In this document: in pieces, positions 1-9,040 of the stretch
How positions within the stretch are numbered: the stretch's first letter is position 1
How the letters are laid out: the number at the start of each line of letters is the position of its first letter
Assembly (NCBI GenBank): GCA_946479785.1
Contig: CAMLHQ010000020.1
Coordinates: forward strand, 1-47,820
Length of the DNA stretch: 47,820 nt
DNA from: an uncultured Nitrospira sp.
GTDB taxonomy: Bacteria; Nitrospirota; Nitrospiria; Nitrospirales; Nitrospiraceae
Direction of reading: 5' to 3'
Translations under genes and position numbers: made by a program
The notes under the pieces: model-generated
Seen by the model: only the letters and a program-made list of their open reading frames with translations
The model's database searches: none
What the model was told of the DNA's origin: nothing

Positions 1-1178
1 TTCCTTCTTACGGGGACGAATACAAGGTCATGGGACTCGCCGCCTATGGCGAACCCGAATATCTCGACGCGCTTCGGAAGATGGTGCGACTCAAAAATAA
101 AGGTCGGTTCGAACTGAATCTCGATTATTTCCTACACCATTCTGCCGGGGTTTCCATGACCTGGGATGGCGGCGCGCCATCGATCGATCGTGTTTATTCG
201 GATGAGCTGCTGTCTCTGCTTGGTCCAGCTCGTACAAAAGATGAGTCCGTATCGCCACGGCACATGAATGTAGCCGCATCGGTCCAGGCTATGTACGAAG
301 AGGCGGCCTTCCATGTCCTCAACGATTTGTACGATCGTACGCAATTGCGAGCGCTCTGTCTGGCAGGCGGCTGTGCGCTCAACAGTGTCGCAAACGGAAA
401 ACTGTCGGACCGGACGCCGTTTCAACGGCTGTATGTGCCGCCGATCGCCGGTGACGCCGGCGGAGCGATCGGTGCAGCCTATGTGGTCTGGCATCAGACG
501 ATGGGACAGCGCCGATCCTTTGTGATGGATCGTGCGGACTGGGGGCCGGAGTTCTCCGATCAGGATATTCAAGCTGAGCTGGATCGACAGCGTGAGCGGC
601 TGACGGAATCACAGTGGGAAATCCGACAGTGCGCCGGCGAGGAACAGCTCTGCCGGGAAACGGCGGAGTTGATCGCTGCTGGACACATCGTCGGCTGGTT
701 TCAGGGACGGATGGAATTGGGAGCCCGCGCGCTTGGCCAGCGGAGCATTCTCGCTGATCCCAGGCGGCACGATATGAAAGACATTCTGAATCGCCGCATC
801 AAGCGGCGTGAATCGTTTCGCCCCTTCGCGCCATCCGTGTTGGAGGAGGAGGCCGGGCAGTATTACGACAAGGCTCATCCCTCTCCATTCATGACCATGA
901 CCTATCGGGTGAAACCGGAGAAGCGGACAGTGATCCCCGCGCCAACCCACGTTGATGGGTCGGGGCGGGTTCAAACGGTCAACGCATCGATACAGCCGCT
1001 CTACGCAAGACTGCTGCGGGCCTTTGAGCAGAGGACCGGCGTTCCTGTCCTGCTGAACACCTCGTTCAACGAGCAAGAACCCATTGTCTGTACGCCACGC
1101 GAAGCCATTGATTGTCTACTGCGCACGCAGATGGATGCCTTGACGATTGGAAACTTTGTGATCCGGAGATCGACATGA
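1..1178 (+). CDS. Carbamoyltransferase, NodU/CmcH family (5' end outside window)
   Basis: The reading frame is open from base 3, so the gene begins upstream; about 391 C-terminal residues are visible out of the usual 570-620. The family transfers a carbamoyl group from carbamoyl phosphate, via carbamoyl-adenylate, to a hydroxyl of a sugar or other small molecule. Visible signatures are the EYKVMGLAAYG block at the left edge, the glycine-rich AGGCALNSVANGK and GDAGGAIGAAY blocks of the kinase-like fold, and the C-terminal carbamoyltransferase domain with GARALGQRSIL and LNTSFNEQEPIV. The stop overlaps the next start (ATGA at 1175-1178), so the two are translationally coupled. The context, surface polysaccharide genes, suggests it carbamoylates a glycan or a sugar precursor; the substrate is not readable from sequence. 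Confidence 0.9.
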   Translation, partial: PSYGDEYKVMGLAAYGEPEYLDALRKMVRLKNKGRFELNLDYFLHHSAGVSMTWDGGAPSIDRVYSDELLSLLGPARTKDESVSPRHMNVAASVQAMYEEAAFHVLNDLYDRTQLRALCLAGGCALNSVANGKLSDRTPFQRLYVPPIAGDAGGAIGAAYVVWHQTMGQRRSFVMDRADWGPEFSDQDIQAELDRQRERLTESQWEIRQCAGEEQLCRETAELIAAGHIVGWFQGRMELGARALGQRSILADPRRHDMKDILNRRIKRRESFRPFAPSVLEEEAGQYYDKAHPSPFMTMTYRVKPEKRTVIPAPTHVDGSGRVQTVNASIQPLYARLLRAFEQRTGVPVLLNTSFNEQEPIVCTPREAIDCLLRTQMDALTIGNFVIRRST

Positions 1179-2485
1179 CGATCGAGACTCTGACGCCGCC
1201 CCGCATCGTCTTTATCAATCGTTTCTACTACCCGGATGTCTCGGCGACGTCGAGGTTGTTGACGCAGTTGACCGAGGATATGGCAAGCCAAGGACAGGAC
1301 ATTACCGTCATCACGAGCCGGTTTTCCTATGTTGGCGGCAGTGAACCCTGGCCTGAACATGACCAGCACAAGGGTGTGACGATCCGGCGGGTATGGAGCA
1401 CGCATTTTGGCCGGCGCAGCGACGCCGGACGGCTAGTCGATTACCTGACGTTCTACGTCAGCGCGTTCCGGGCTTCGCTCCGCACAGAGCAGATAGCCTG
1501 GCTGATCGTCATGGCGGATCCTCCGATGCTGTCCGTCCTTGCCGCAGTCGTCAAGAAGCTTTTGAGGTGTCGTGCAGCCTGCTGGTTGCAGGATGTCTTC
1601 CCGCAGATCGCCATCCAATGCGGCCTCTTGAAGAAAGGTTTCTTGTCCGCATGGATCAGCCGCATAGCGCGCTGGTCGCTTGAATCACTCGATCGGGTCG
1701 TAGTCGTGGGCCGTTGCATGGAACACAAACTGCTGGAAGAAGGCTTCACCGGCCGCAATCTCGTGAACATTTCAAATTGGGCCGACGGCCTGCATGTGCT
1801 GCCTCTCGACCGAAGTCACAATCCCTTCGTGTCTACCCATGGATTACAGCAGCGATTCGTCCTGATGTACTCCGGAAACTTAGGTGTCGTGCACGAAGTG
1901 GACACGATTGAACAGGTGCTCCGGTGCACCAATGTCCTCACGCATTTCACAATGTGCGTGATCGGAGACGGTGCACACAGACGCCGCCTCCAACGCGTGG
2001 CTCACGACGAGCAGTGGTCGCATGTGCAGTTCCTGCCCTATCAGCCCGAAGAAACTCTTCGGTTCAGCCTGACGGCTGCTCACGTCCATCTGGTGACGCT
2101 GAAGCCCGACATGACCGGACTAAGCGTTCCCAGCAAGATCTACGGCATCCTGGCGGCAGGCCGTCCAGTCATTTTCATCGGACCGGAGGAGAGCGAAGCG
2201 GCGAGCATCGTGCGTGAGGCGCAGTGTGGCGTCGTCATTCGCCCAGGCGATCATCAAGCTGTCGTGAAGACGCTCATTGCCTATCGGGACGACGGAGCCC
2301 TCATGCAAGAGCATGGCCGGCGCGCCCGCGCCTATTTCGACGCCCATTGCTCGCGGCCACTTGGAACCAGTCGGTTTGTACAGCTGCTCGGCAGCCATGA
2401 GGACAAGAGGGCGCCCGCGCCTCGCCACTATCCGGCTCCTTCAGCCGGATCTCCTTCATCTGTCGAAAAGGTGGTCAATTGGTAA
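1175..2485 (+). CDS. Glycosyltransferase, GT4 (WcaI-like)
   Basis: A 436-residue GT-B fold glycosyltransferase that should add a sugar to a lipid-linked glycan on the cytoplasmic side. The N-terminal half opens with RIVFINRFYYPD, typical of the WcaI/WbuB branch. The C-terminal half has MYSGNLGVVHE and, near residue 315-345, VPSKIYGILAAGRPVIF followed by an EESEAA stretch, the nucleotide-sugar binding E-x7-E region. I start at the ATG at 1175, which overlaps the upstream stop as ATGA and has CGGAG about 7 bases before it. A longer frame from 1112 would overlap the upstream gene by 67 bases and adds 21 residues without family similarity. Donor and acceptor sugars are unknown. Confidence 0.85.
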   Translation: MTIETLTPPRIVFINRFYYPDVSATSRLLTQLTEDMASQGQDITVITSRFSYVGGSEPWPEHDQHKGVTIRRVWSTHFGRRSDAGRLVDYLTFYVSAFRASLRTEQIAWLIVMADPPMLSVLAAVVKKLLRCRAACWLQDVFPQIAIQCGLLKKGFLSAWISRIARWSLESLDRVVVVGRCMEHKLLEEGFTGRNLVNISNWADGLHVLPLDRSHNPFVSTHGLQQRFVLMYSGNLGVVHEVDTIEQVLRCTNVLTHFTMCVIGDGAHRRRLQRVAHDEQWSHVQFLPYQPEETLRFSLTAAHVHLVTLKPDMTGLSVPSKIYGILAAGRPVIFIGPEESEAASIVREAQCGVVIRPGDHQAVVKTLIAYRDDGALMQEHGRRARAYFDAHCSRPLGTSRFVQLLGSHEDKRAPAPRHYPAPSAGSPSSVEKVVNW

Positions 2486-4452
2486 CCCCGCTGCTCCTTT
2501 GTCTTATGGCCGCAGCCCTGTCGACTCTTCTTACGCAAGGAGTGCGAAGAATCGCGCCACGGCTCGGGGCGGTCGATCAGCCGGCCGATCGCAAAATGCA
2601 TCAGAGTCCGGTCCCCAGGCTCGGCGGGGCGGCGGTGGTCGGTGCCATGGCCGCAACGTTCCTGGTGGCATCGCTTACCGATCTCCTGCCGCCACAGTTT
2701 TTCCCGGAGGGTAGCACGACGTGGCAAGCGCTCTGTTTGGGAGGCACGGTGATTTTTTTCTGCGGAGTGTGGGACGATCTGTCTCCGATTTCGGCGAGGA
2801 GCAAATTTCTTGCGCAACTCGTTGCCGCCGGTATCGCCGTCTGGTCGGGAGTCCAGCTCGATCGGGTGGCATTAGCGGGCGATTACGTCTTCAATCTCGG
2901 CCTCTTTTCCATTCCTATCACGATCTTGTGGATCGTCGGTATTACCAACGCGTTCAACTTGATCGACGGCCTGGATGGTCTGTCCGTCGGGCTAGGGAGC
3001 ATTGCAGCTGCCACCTGTGCGGCGATCTTCTTCTATTCAGGAGCGGTGGACGACGCCACGGTTCTTGTGGTGTTGCTCGGGGCTCTTCTAGGGTTTCTTC
3101 CCTTTAACTTCAATCCGGCAAAAATCTTTCTGGGAGATTCCGGCAGTCTAGTGCTGGGGTATGTCCTTGCCGTCATGGTCGTCACAGGCTCGCAAAAGTA
3201 TGCCACGGCGACCGCGGTCATCATTCCCCTTCTGAGCCTTGGCGTGCCCATTATCGACACGCTCTTGTCGATGATCCGTCGAATGCTCAGCGACCGTTCT
3301 TGCAAAACCGATCAACCACGATCGTGGAGAAGCATGATCGATGGTCTGAAGCAGGTGTTCATGGCCGACCGCGATCATATTCACCATCGGCTGATGGCAC
3401 GAGGGCTTTCGCACCGTGGAGCGGTGCTGTCGCTCTATGCCGCCGCTGCGGCGTTATCGACGTTGGCCCTCGTGTCGGTCGTCGCGCAGTACCGTAACGC
3501 GGTACTTCTGCTTATCACCGTGGCGGTTGCGACGGCGATCGGCATCGCCAAGTTGGGATATTTAGACGGCGCTGTCTCACGGATAGGCTCCGCCTTCGAG
3601 CAAGTGGATCGTCCGAAATTCGATCGGTCATTCTTTTTCGGGTTTGCCGATCTGCTGCTGATCACCTTGGCCTATTGGGGCGCCTATGCGCTCTTAGACG
3701 CGGGCAATGCCGCTCCATCCGTCCTGGCATGGCATCTCAATATGTTTCCGGTCGTGGCACTCGTGCAGCTCTCCATCTTCTGGGTCAGCGGTCTTTATCG
3801 CGGACTATGGCGTGCCATCGACATCGGCGATCTAATGCGGGTCGCCATTGCTGTCGGCGCCGGTGGGGCCCTGTCGTATTCCTTCGTCATCATCAATCAG
3901 CCGCCCGACGGCACGGGTAGCCTCTTCGGCGTGCACACCTTGCTATTGGGATGGCTCATGGGCGGCTTACGGAGCGCCTATCGTCTTGTCGACTATTCAC
4001 AGTTCCATGCCGTGCTTGCGGCGCGCGCGACTCTGATCTACGGAGCCGGGCTTGGAGGACGCTTGCTCCTCCGCGAGTTGCGGCAGAATGCTGCTCGTGG
4101 TTTTCAGGCCGTCGGCTTCATCGATGATGACCGGAAATTACAGGGCCAGGTGGTCAGCGGCCTTCCCGTGATTGGCACAGGACGGGATCTCAACCTCCTT
4201 CTGCAGGGTAAACATATTGAGGCGCTTCTCGTGTCGTCGCAGGCGATCACAGGTCCACGGTTGCAGCAGGCATTAGAGACTTGCCAGGAACAGGGCGTGA
4301 AAGTCTTCCGGTCAGAGTATCTCTTCGAGCCCTTGTCGCTAGGACTGGCTACGGGAATCCAGCCAAGGCGAGCTGGAATACGAGATGATCGGAGTAAAGA
4401 GATTGGTCGTCTTCGGAATGCCATTGCGTCATTGCGCAAGACCGCTATGTAA
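2479..4452 (+). CDS. WecA-like polyprenyl-phosphate sugar-1-phosphate transferase fused to a CapD-type N-terminal half
   Basis: A 657-residue membrane protein with two parts. Residues 1-350 are a MraY/WecA transferase, which loads a sugar-1-phosphate onto undecaprenyl phosphate and so starts glycan synthesis. It has many membrane segments, the WDD motif at D99-D100, NAFNLIDGLDGL around residue 158-169, FLGDSGSL, and the HIHHRL loop near residue 300. Residues 375-657 resemble the first half of CapD/FlaA1-type nucleotide-sugar dehydratases: a four-helix membrane region, then a Rossmann domain with LIYGAGLGGRLLL near 517-530. The catalytic dehydratase domain that normally follows is absent. The start is TTG at 2479, overlapping the upstream stop, with AAAGGTGG 4 bases before it; an internal ATG at 2506 is less well placed. 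Confidence 0.85.
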   Translation: MVTPLLLCLMAAALSTLLTQGVRRIAPRLGAVDQPADRKMHQSPVPRLGGAAVVGAMAATFLVASLTDLLPPQFFPEGSTTWQALCLGGTVIFFCGVWDDLSPISARSKFLAQLVAAGIAVWSGVQLDRVALAGDYVFNLGLFSIPITILWIVGITNAFNLIDGLDGLSVGLGSIAAATCAAIFFYSGAVDDATVLVVLLGALLGFLPFNFNPAKIFLGDSGSLVLGYVLAVMVVTGSQKYATATAVIIPLLSLGVPIIDTLLSMIRRMLSDRSCKTDQPRSWRSMIDGLKQVFMADRDHIHHRLMARGLSHRGAVLSLYAAAAALSTLALVSVVAQYRNAVLLLITVAVATAIGIAKLGYLDGAVSRIGSAFEQVDRPKFDRSFFFGFADLLLITLAYWGAYALLDAGNAAPSVLAWHLNMFPVVALVQLSIFWVSGLYRGLWRAIDIGDLMRVAIAVGAGGALSYSFVIINQPPDGTGSLFGVHTLLLGWLMGGLRSAYRLVDYSQFHAVLAARATLIYGAGLGGRLLLRELRQNAARGFQAVGFIDDDRKLQGQVVSGLPVIGTGRDLNLLLQGKHIEALLVSSQAITGPRLQQALETCQEQGVKVFRSEYLFEPLSLGLATGIQPRRAGIRDDRSKEIGRLRNAIASLRKTAM

Positions 4453-4559
4453 GCGATTTCAGTCGGGGGCAATTCGGAGAAAAAGCTTCTTTCGTTGCAT
4501 TCCTTCTTCATCCTCTGACGAGACGTCGCCATCGATCAGCTTGTGTAGAGTTGACATTC

Positions 4560-6236
4560 ATGGGTTGTCGTTACGACTATCGCTCTAATCATCAATTCCA
4601 GATTTTCCTGCTGCTGGCGATGTGTGTGATGTTGTGCCTCGCTGTACCGGTTCAGGCCTCGGTGAATCTCCCGCTCCACCACTGGGCATATGACGCGATC
4701 GAGCGACTTACCGTCCTCGGCGTCATCGATCAGGCCCTGTTGACTCCGAAACCCTATAGCCGGAAGGAAGCGGCGAAGCTGATTACGCGAGCAATTGACC
4801 GCATCCGGGCCGATAAAATCGGCGAAGACGGGCGAGCGGCCATCGCGGAACCGCTGTTGAACCGGCTCATGGTGGAATTCCGAGCCGAGCTTATCTCTGT
4901 CGGGACACTGAAAAAACGGGGGAGCGAACCCAATGGATTGTTTCGGTACGGAGCGCGCGTGCAATCGGAGGTCGATGGGTTTTTTGTCGGCGATGGGCAA
5001 ACATTCCGATTTCGGGAAAATCGTGGCGGTGAGTACTATGCCAACGGGGTGCAAAACCAGACTGATGCGCGCGGATGGCTGGATGTGGGAGATTGGGCGA
5101 CATTCATGGTTCAGCCGAAATTCATCAGTAACGTCAATGCGCTCAGTCAGGGGCCGACAGTAGGTCCGCTCACGTCGCTGAACGACCAGAACGTGTATCT
5201 GCGCGAAGCCAGCCTGAAGTTGACGTTCTCGAATATTGCCCTGGAAGCCGGGCGAGGCACGCAATGGTGGGGACCTGGTTATCATGGATCGCTGTTGCTT
5301 ACCGACCATGCGTTCCCGCTCGACATGATCAAGCTCGGCAGCGATGAGGCCTTTCGTTTGCCGTGGCGGTTCGGCGAACTCGGAGAATGGAAAATCAACA
5401 GTTTCCTTGGCCGCCTGGAAGGCACTCAAACCTTCCCACATGAAAATATCTTCGGGCTGAGGCTCAGTTATCTGCCGACCGGTTGGCTAGAGCTGGGCCT
5501 GACTCGACTGACTCAATTCGGCGGGCAAGGAAGTGGGGGCTCATTTCCGAGAACGCTGATCGACTGCTACAAAAATCCGCCGAATCAAACCGGCGTGGCA
5601 AATTGTAATGAACAAGCCATGGTCGATTTCAAAGCACGGGTCCCTCACGTTCCCTATCTGGTTCCTTTTCCATCGGGATTGCAAGTCTATGGAGAACTTG
5701 GTTCGGAAGATAAATGGAGCAAGATTCCCATTCCAAGTCGCGCCGCCTTTCTGGCTGGTGTCTATATTCCACAGGTGTTTGCCAGGGACAGCACGGACCT
5801 CCGGATCGAATATGCGGATACGGATTATACCCGTCGAAAAACGAGCGACCACCTGACCGGCGTTTGGTACAACAACGGGACCTTTACCAACGGCATGCGG
5901 CAATATGGGTTTCCGCTCGGCCATAGCATGGGCACCGACGGCATCGATCTCTTCATCAGGAGCACACGTTATCTTACGGACAATCTGCAACTCGGCACCA
6001 ATTTGGATTATCAAGAACGCGGAAAAGGACAACCGATCCATGAACGCAAGCAAGAGACGTCCGTTGATCTGACCTGGTGGGTGACACCGAGAACCCAAAT
6101 TGCCTTGGGATACACCTACCAACGCATTAAGAATCCTGGCCAGATCAGCTCCGTGACCCCGTTTGTCGAGACTTTTTCGCCGAACGTGACTGCGACCAAC
6201 CATTTGCTCTCGATGTCGCTCACGAAAGAGTTTTGA
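4560..6236 (+). CDS. Capsule assembly Wzi-like outer-membrane protein
   Basis: A 558-residue exported protein. After a short charged N-terminus comes a hydrophobic signal segment ending near PVQA-SVN. Residues about 30-90 look like an SLH-type segment (HHWAYDAIERL, GVID, YSRKEAAKLI). The rest is a long beta-rich region with alternating aromatic strands, ending in the motif LSMSLTKEF, whose terminal Phe is typical of outer-membrane barrels. Wzi proteins anchor capsular polysaccharide at the outer membrane. I chose the ATG at 4560 (AGAG 9 bases upstream) over a TTG at 4551, which leaves no room for a ribosome site. The 107 bases before it hold no clear signal. The name rests on family resemblance plus neighbours. 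Confidence 0.75.
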   Translation: MGCRYDYRSNHQFQIFLLLAMCVMLCLAVPVQASVNLPLHHWAYDAIERLTVLGVIDQALLTPKPYSRKEAAKLITRAIDRIRADKIGEDGRAAIAEPLLNRLMVEFRAELISVGTLKKRGSEPNGLFRYGARVQSEVDGFFVGDGQTFRFRENRGGEYYANGVQNQTDARGWLDVGDWATFMVQPKFISNVNALSQGPTVGPLTSLNDQNVYLREASLKLTFSNIALEAGRGTQWWGPGYHGSLLLTDHAFPLDMIKLGSDEAFRLPWRFGELGEWKINSFLGRLEGTQTFPHENIFGLRLSYLPTGWLELGLTRLTQFGGQGSGGSFPRTLIDCYKNPPNQTGVANCNEQAMVDFKARVPHVPYLVPFPSGLQVYGELGSEDKWSKIPIPSRAAFLAGVYIPQVFARDSTDLRIEYADTDYTRRKTSDHLTGVWYNNGTFTNGMRQYGFPLGHSMGTDGIDLFIRSTRYLTDNLQLGTNLDYQERGKGQPIHERKQETSVDLTWWVTPRTQIALGYTYQRIKNPGQISSVTPFVETFSPNVTATNHLLSMSLTKEF

Positions 6237-6336
6237 GTGTTGGCACCAACTGAACGGAACCACGACGGACTGAGAGTGGTTCACGAAATACTCAATAGCA
6301 ATTGTCGAATTTGCTAAGCAGAATTACGTGGTTTTC

Positions 6337-6365
6337 TTGACGGTATTTGGATGATGGGATAGCGT
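6337..6365 (+). promoter_or_regulatory. Candidate promoter upstream of the SLBB exporter gene
   Basis: TTGACG (6337-6342), a 17-base spacer and TAGCGT (6360-6365) lie about 70 bases before the start. The -35 box is good and the -10 box weak (T, A and last T only). The 200-base gap after the Wzi gene shows nothing else clear. Confidence 0.3.
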
Positions 6366-6436
6366 CGAAAGTAATCGGTCCACACGAACGTCAATCTCGT
6401 GAAACGGTATAGAGCGGTAGATTCAGAGGTGTAGTC

Positions 6437-8956
6437 TTGATCATTTCAACGCGAATGTGTCGATTCTTTGCGTGGGTTCTGATAATTCAGACCCTTCTGC
6501 CACCCACGCTTCTGGCTCAAAACATCGGGGGAGGGAGTTCACCCTTGATCCCTTACGGAACCTTGCCTGGACAGGTACCCATGCTTCAGCCGGGACAGCC
6601 AATTATGACCAATCCCGATGCCCTGAAGCCAACAACTCTTTCTCATCTTCCCTGCCCATTGCAGGCAGGAGGCGGCGGAGGCAGCTCTTCTTCAACGATG
6701 CAGGATCCGACCGGAGGGGCCGAGAGACTCTCCGCGCTCGGAGTCGTCCCACAGATGGGGTCCAATCAGCCACTTGCTCGCACCGGGCCAGGTTCGTCCG
6801 GATTCCAACCGACTGCGGGATCGTTACAGATTGGAGGTAGTGCAACAAATCAGGGGACAAAGAGCGCAGCTTCGTCAAGCAGCTCGTCGTCGAACGAGCA
6901 AGGAGGAGCCGTTGGTCTTCCCAGCCATCCAGGACTACTGAGCCCGATGGTCACCGGCCAACTGGGCGGACAAGGTGCTGTGACTTCAGGCCTTCCAGGA
7001 CAATTTCGTGTCGATCCCGGATCGCCGCTGACAATCGAAGAATCTTTTTCCAAGTTCTTTCTCTTGCAAGGTATGACAGGCCAACTCAAGCAATTCGGGT
7101 ATAACTTCTTCGACGTCGGATTTTCCGGCATCCAACCGGTGATGGATGTCCCCGTCGGTCCTGATTATGTGCTAGGTCCTGACGATACATTGTCGATTCA
7201 CATTTGGAATGTGCCGGAATCGAGCCTGAATCGCAGCTACATCAGTTCAGTCGAGCGAGACGGAACGATCTTCATTCCGCAGGTCGGATCAATTCCGGTC
7301 GCTGGATCGACTTTTGCCCAAGTGAACCAGATTCTTCATGCCAGGCTCAGCAGCTTGCTCAAGCGGTTCGACTTGCATATCGCGATGGCACGGCTCCGCA
7401 CGATGAAGGTGTTTGTGGTGGGCGAGGTCATCCGCCCGGGGGCGTACGAGGTCAGTTCGCTTGCCACGGCTTCCCATTCTCTCTATGCAGCCTGTGGTCC
7501 AGCGAAATCTGGTTCCCTTCGCCGCATTCAGGTCGTACGAGGGAACAAGACCGTCGCTGAACTGGACTTTTATCACTTTCTCATTCGTGGAGATCGCAGC
7601 CACGATATTCACCTCCAATCAGGAGATACCATTGTGGTTCCGCCGATCGGTTCGGTGGCGGCCGTCGGAGGACCGGTCAGGCGCCCAGCCATTTTTGAAC
7701 TGAAAGATCGGACAACACTCCCGGAGTTGCTTGAACTTGCCGGCGGGTTGCAGCCTTCGGCGGACCGAAGCCACGCACAAATCTTTCGGTTGGAAGCCGG
7801 AAAGAAACGGGTAATTCTGGATGTTTCCCTAGAAGCAACCTCCAATGGAGGTGAGAAGTCGAACGGTTCTCAAGCTGCCTCGCTGATCAGCGATGGTGAT
7901 TTCGTGAGAATCGCCTCCATCCCGATACAAATTGAGAATGCCGTGACTCTTTCCGGTGCCGTTCGGTCGCCGGGCCCATATGAGTTCAAGCCAGGCATGC
8001 GGCTCATGGATTTAGTCACGCCTGATCAGCTCCTCGTCGATTCATTTCTGGACAAAGCTGAATTGGTCAGGACCGATCCGCTGACCTATGAAACGACGAT
8101 CATGCCGATTAGCTTGAAAGAGGTGTTCCAAGGAAAACAGGACAATCTGGAACTTCGCCGGCTGGATAAGGTGGTGGTGGCGACTCAGGTTCGTCTCACT
8201 CGAAGTGTCTCGCTTTCAGGAGAGATCAAACGACCCGGCCTCTATGCGATCGAGAGTGGGGAGCGGTTATCATCGGTCCTCAAGCGAGCCGGAGGGGCTA
8301 CGGCGAGAGCTTTCCCTCAAGGCCTGGTGCTCATACGCGAGTCCGTCAAGCGATTGCAGGCCACTGAACTCGAGAAGTTCGTGGCAGCCCAGAAACAACG
8401 GCTGATATCAGAGGCCGCCAGCTATAGTGCCGGGGCCGCTCCTGTTCCTGGCCAATTGAGTGCGCAAGGAGGAGAAGCTGCGACGTTACAGATACAACTT
8501 CAAGCACTTGACCAGTTAGCGAATCGTCTTCCTATCGGACGTGTCGTCGTCAAGGCCGACACCATCGAAACACTGGAGGGAGGCGAGGGCGATGCGGTGT
8601 TGGAGGATGGTGATCAGATTACGATCCCTATTCGTCCAGCGATCGTAAATATCATTGGAGCGGTCAGGAATCCGACGACCGTCCTCCATCGCGAGGACCT
8701 CGACCTTGAGGATTACGTCCATCAGGCCGGCGGCTTCCTATCGACAGCGGCCGAAAAGGAAGTGTACCTGGTTAGGGCAAATGGCGGCGCTGAGGGCGGG
8801 TATACGCGGGCGCGGATCATTTCGGTGGGTGACACCATTGTCGTGCCTGAGCATATTGAACCGAAGACCAGGTCATTGCCTCTTTGGCAATCCATCGCCA
8901 GTATCATTGGTAGTACGGCGCTCGCGGCAGCGGCTATCGCGGTCATAGGACGGTAA
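6437..8956 (+). CDS. Polysaccharide export protein with five SLBB domains
   Basis: An 839-residue exported protein of the Wza/BexD family, which forms the periplasm-to-outer-membrane channel for capsule or exopolysaccharide. A signal peptide runs to about LLAQN. Residues 75-170 are a Gly/Ser/Gln-rich low-complexity linker. A Poly_export domain starts near 237 (YVLGPDDTLSIHIWN). Five SLBB repeats follow, beginning near 324 (VFVVGEVIRPG), 408 (VAAVGGPVRRP), 502 (VTLSGAVRSPG), 590 (VSLSGEIKRPG) and 737 (VNIIGAVRNP). The last 20 residues are hydrophobic (IIGSTALAAAAIAVIG) and may insert in a membrane. There is no lipobox Cys at the cleavage site. The TTG at 6437 is used because AGAGGTG sits 5 bases before it; an ATG at 6455 is the alternative. 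Confidence 0.88.
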   Translation: MIISTRMCRFFAWVLIIQTLLPPTLLAQNIGGGSSPLIPYGTLPGQVPMLQPGQPIMTNPDALKPTTLSHLPCPLQAGGGGGSSSSTMQDPTGGAERLSALGVVPQMGSNQPLARTGPGSSGFQPTAGSLQIGGSATNQGTKSAASSSSSSSNEQGGAVGLPSHPGLLSPMVTGQLGGQGAVTSGLPGQFRVDPGSPLTIEESFSKFFLLQGMTGQLKQFGYNFFDVGFSGIQPVMDVPVGPDYVLGPDDTLSIHIWNVPESSLNRSYISSVERDGTIFIPQVGSIPVAGSTFAQVNQILHARLSSLLKRFDLHIAMARLRTMKVFVVGEVIRPGAYEVSSLATASHSLYAACGPAKSGSLRRIQVVRGNKTVAELDFYHFLIRGDRSHDIHLQSGDTIVVPPIGSVAAVGGPVRRPAIFELKDRTTLPELLELAGGLQPSADRSHAQIFRLEAGKKRVILDVSLEATSNGGEKSNGSQAASLISDGDFVRIASIPIQIENAVTLSGAVRSPGPYEFKPGMRLMDLVTPDQLLVDSFLDKAELVRTDPLTYETTIMPISLKEVFQGKQDNLELRRLDKVVVATQVRLTRSVSLSGEIKRPGLYAIESGERLSSVLKRAGGATARAFPQGLVLIRESVKRLQATELEKFVAAQKQRLISEAASYSAGAAPVPGQLSAQGGEAATLQIQLQALDQLANRLPIGRVVVKADTIETLEGGEGDAVLEDGDQITIPIRPAIVNIIGAVRNPTTVLHREDLDLEDYVHQAGGFLSTAAEKEVYLVRANGGAEGGYTRARIISVGDTIVVPEHIEPKTRSLPLWQSIASIIGSTALAAAAIAVIGR

Positions 8957-9040
8957 AGCATCGACGACATTGACTTATCTCATCCGGTCGTTCCGGAAAA
9001 GAGAATTGCTGAATTAGCCTTCGCCGGTGGCCATCGGATT

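Noticed and set aside
4536..5441. 301-codon open frame on the - strand
   Set aside because: Antisense to the Wzi-like gene; no ribosome site or recognisable domain.
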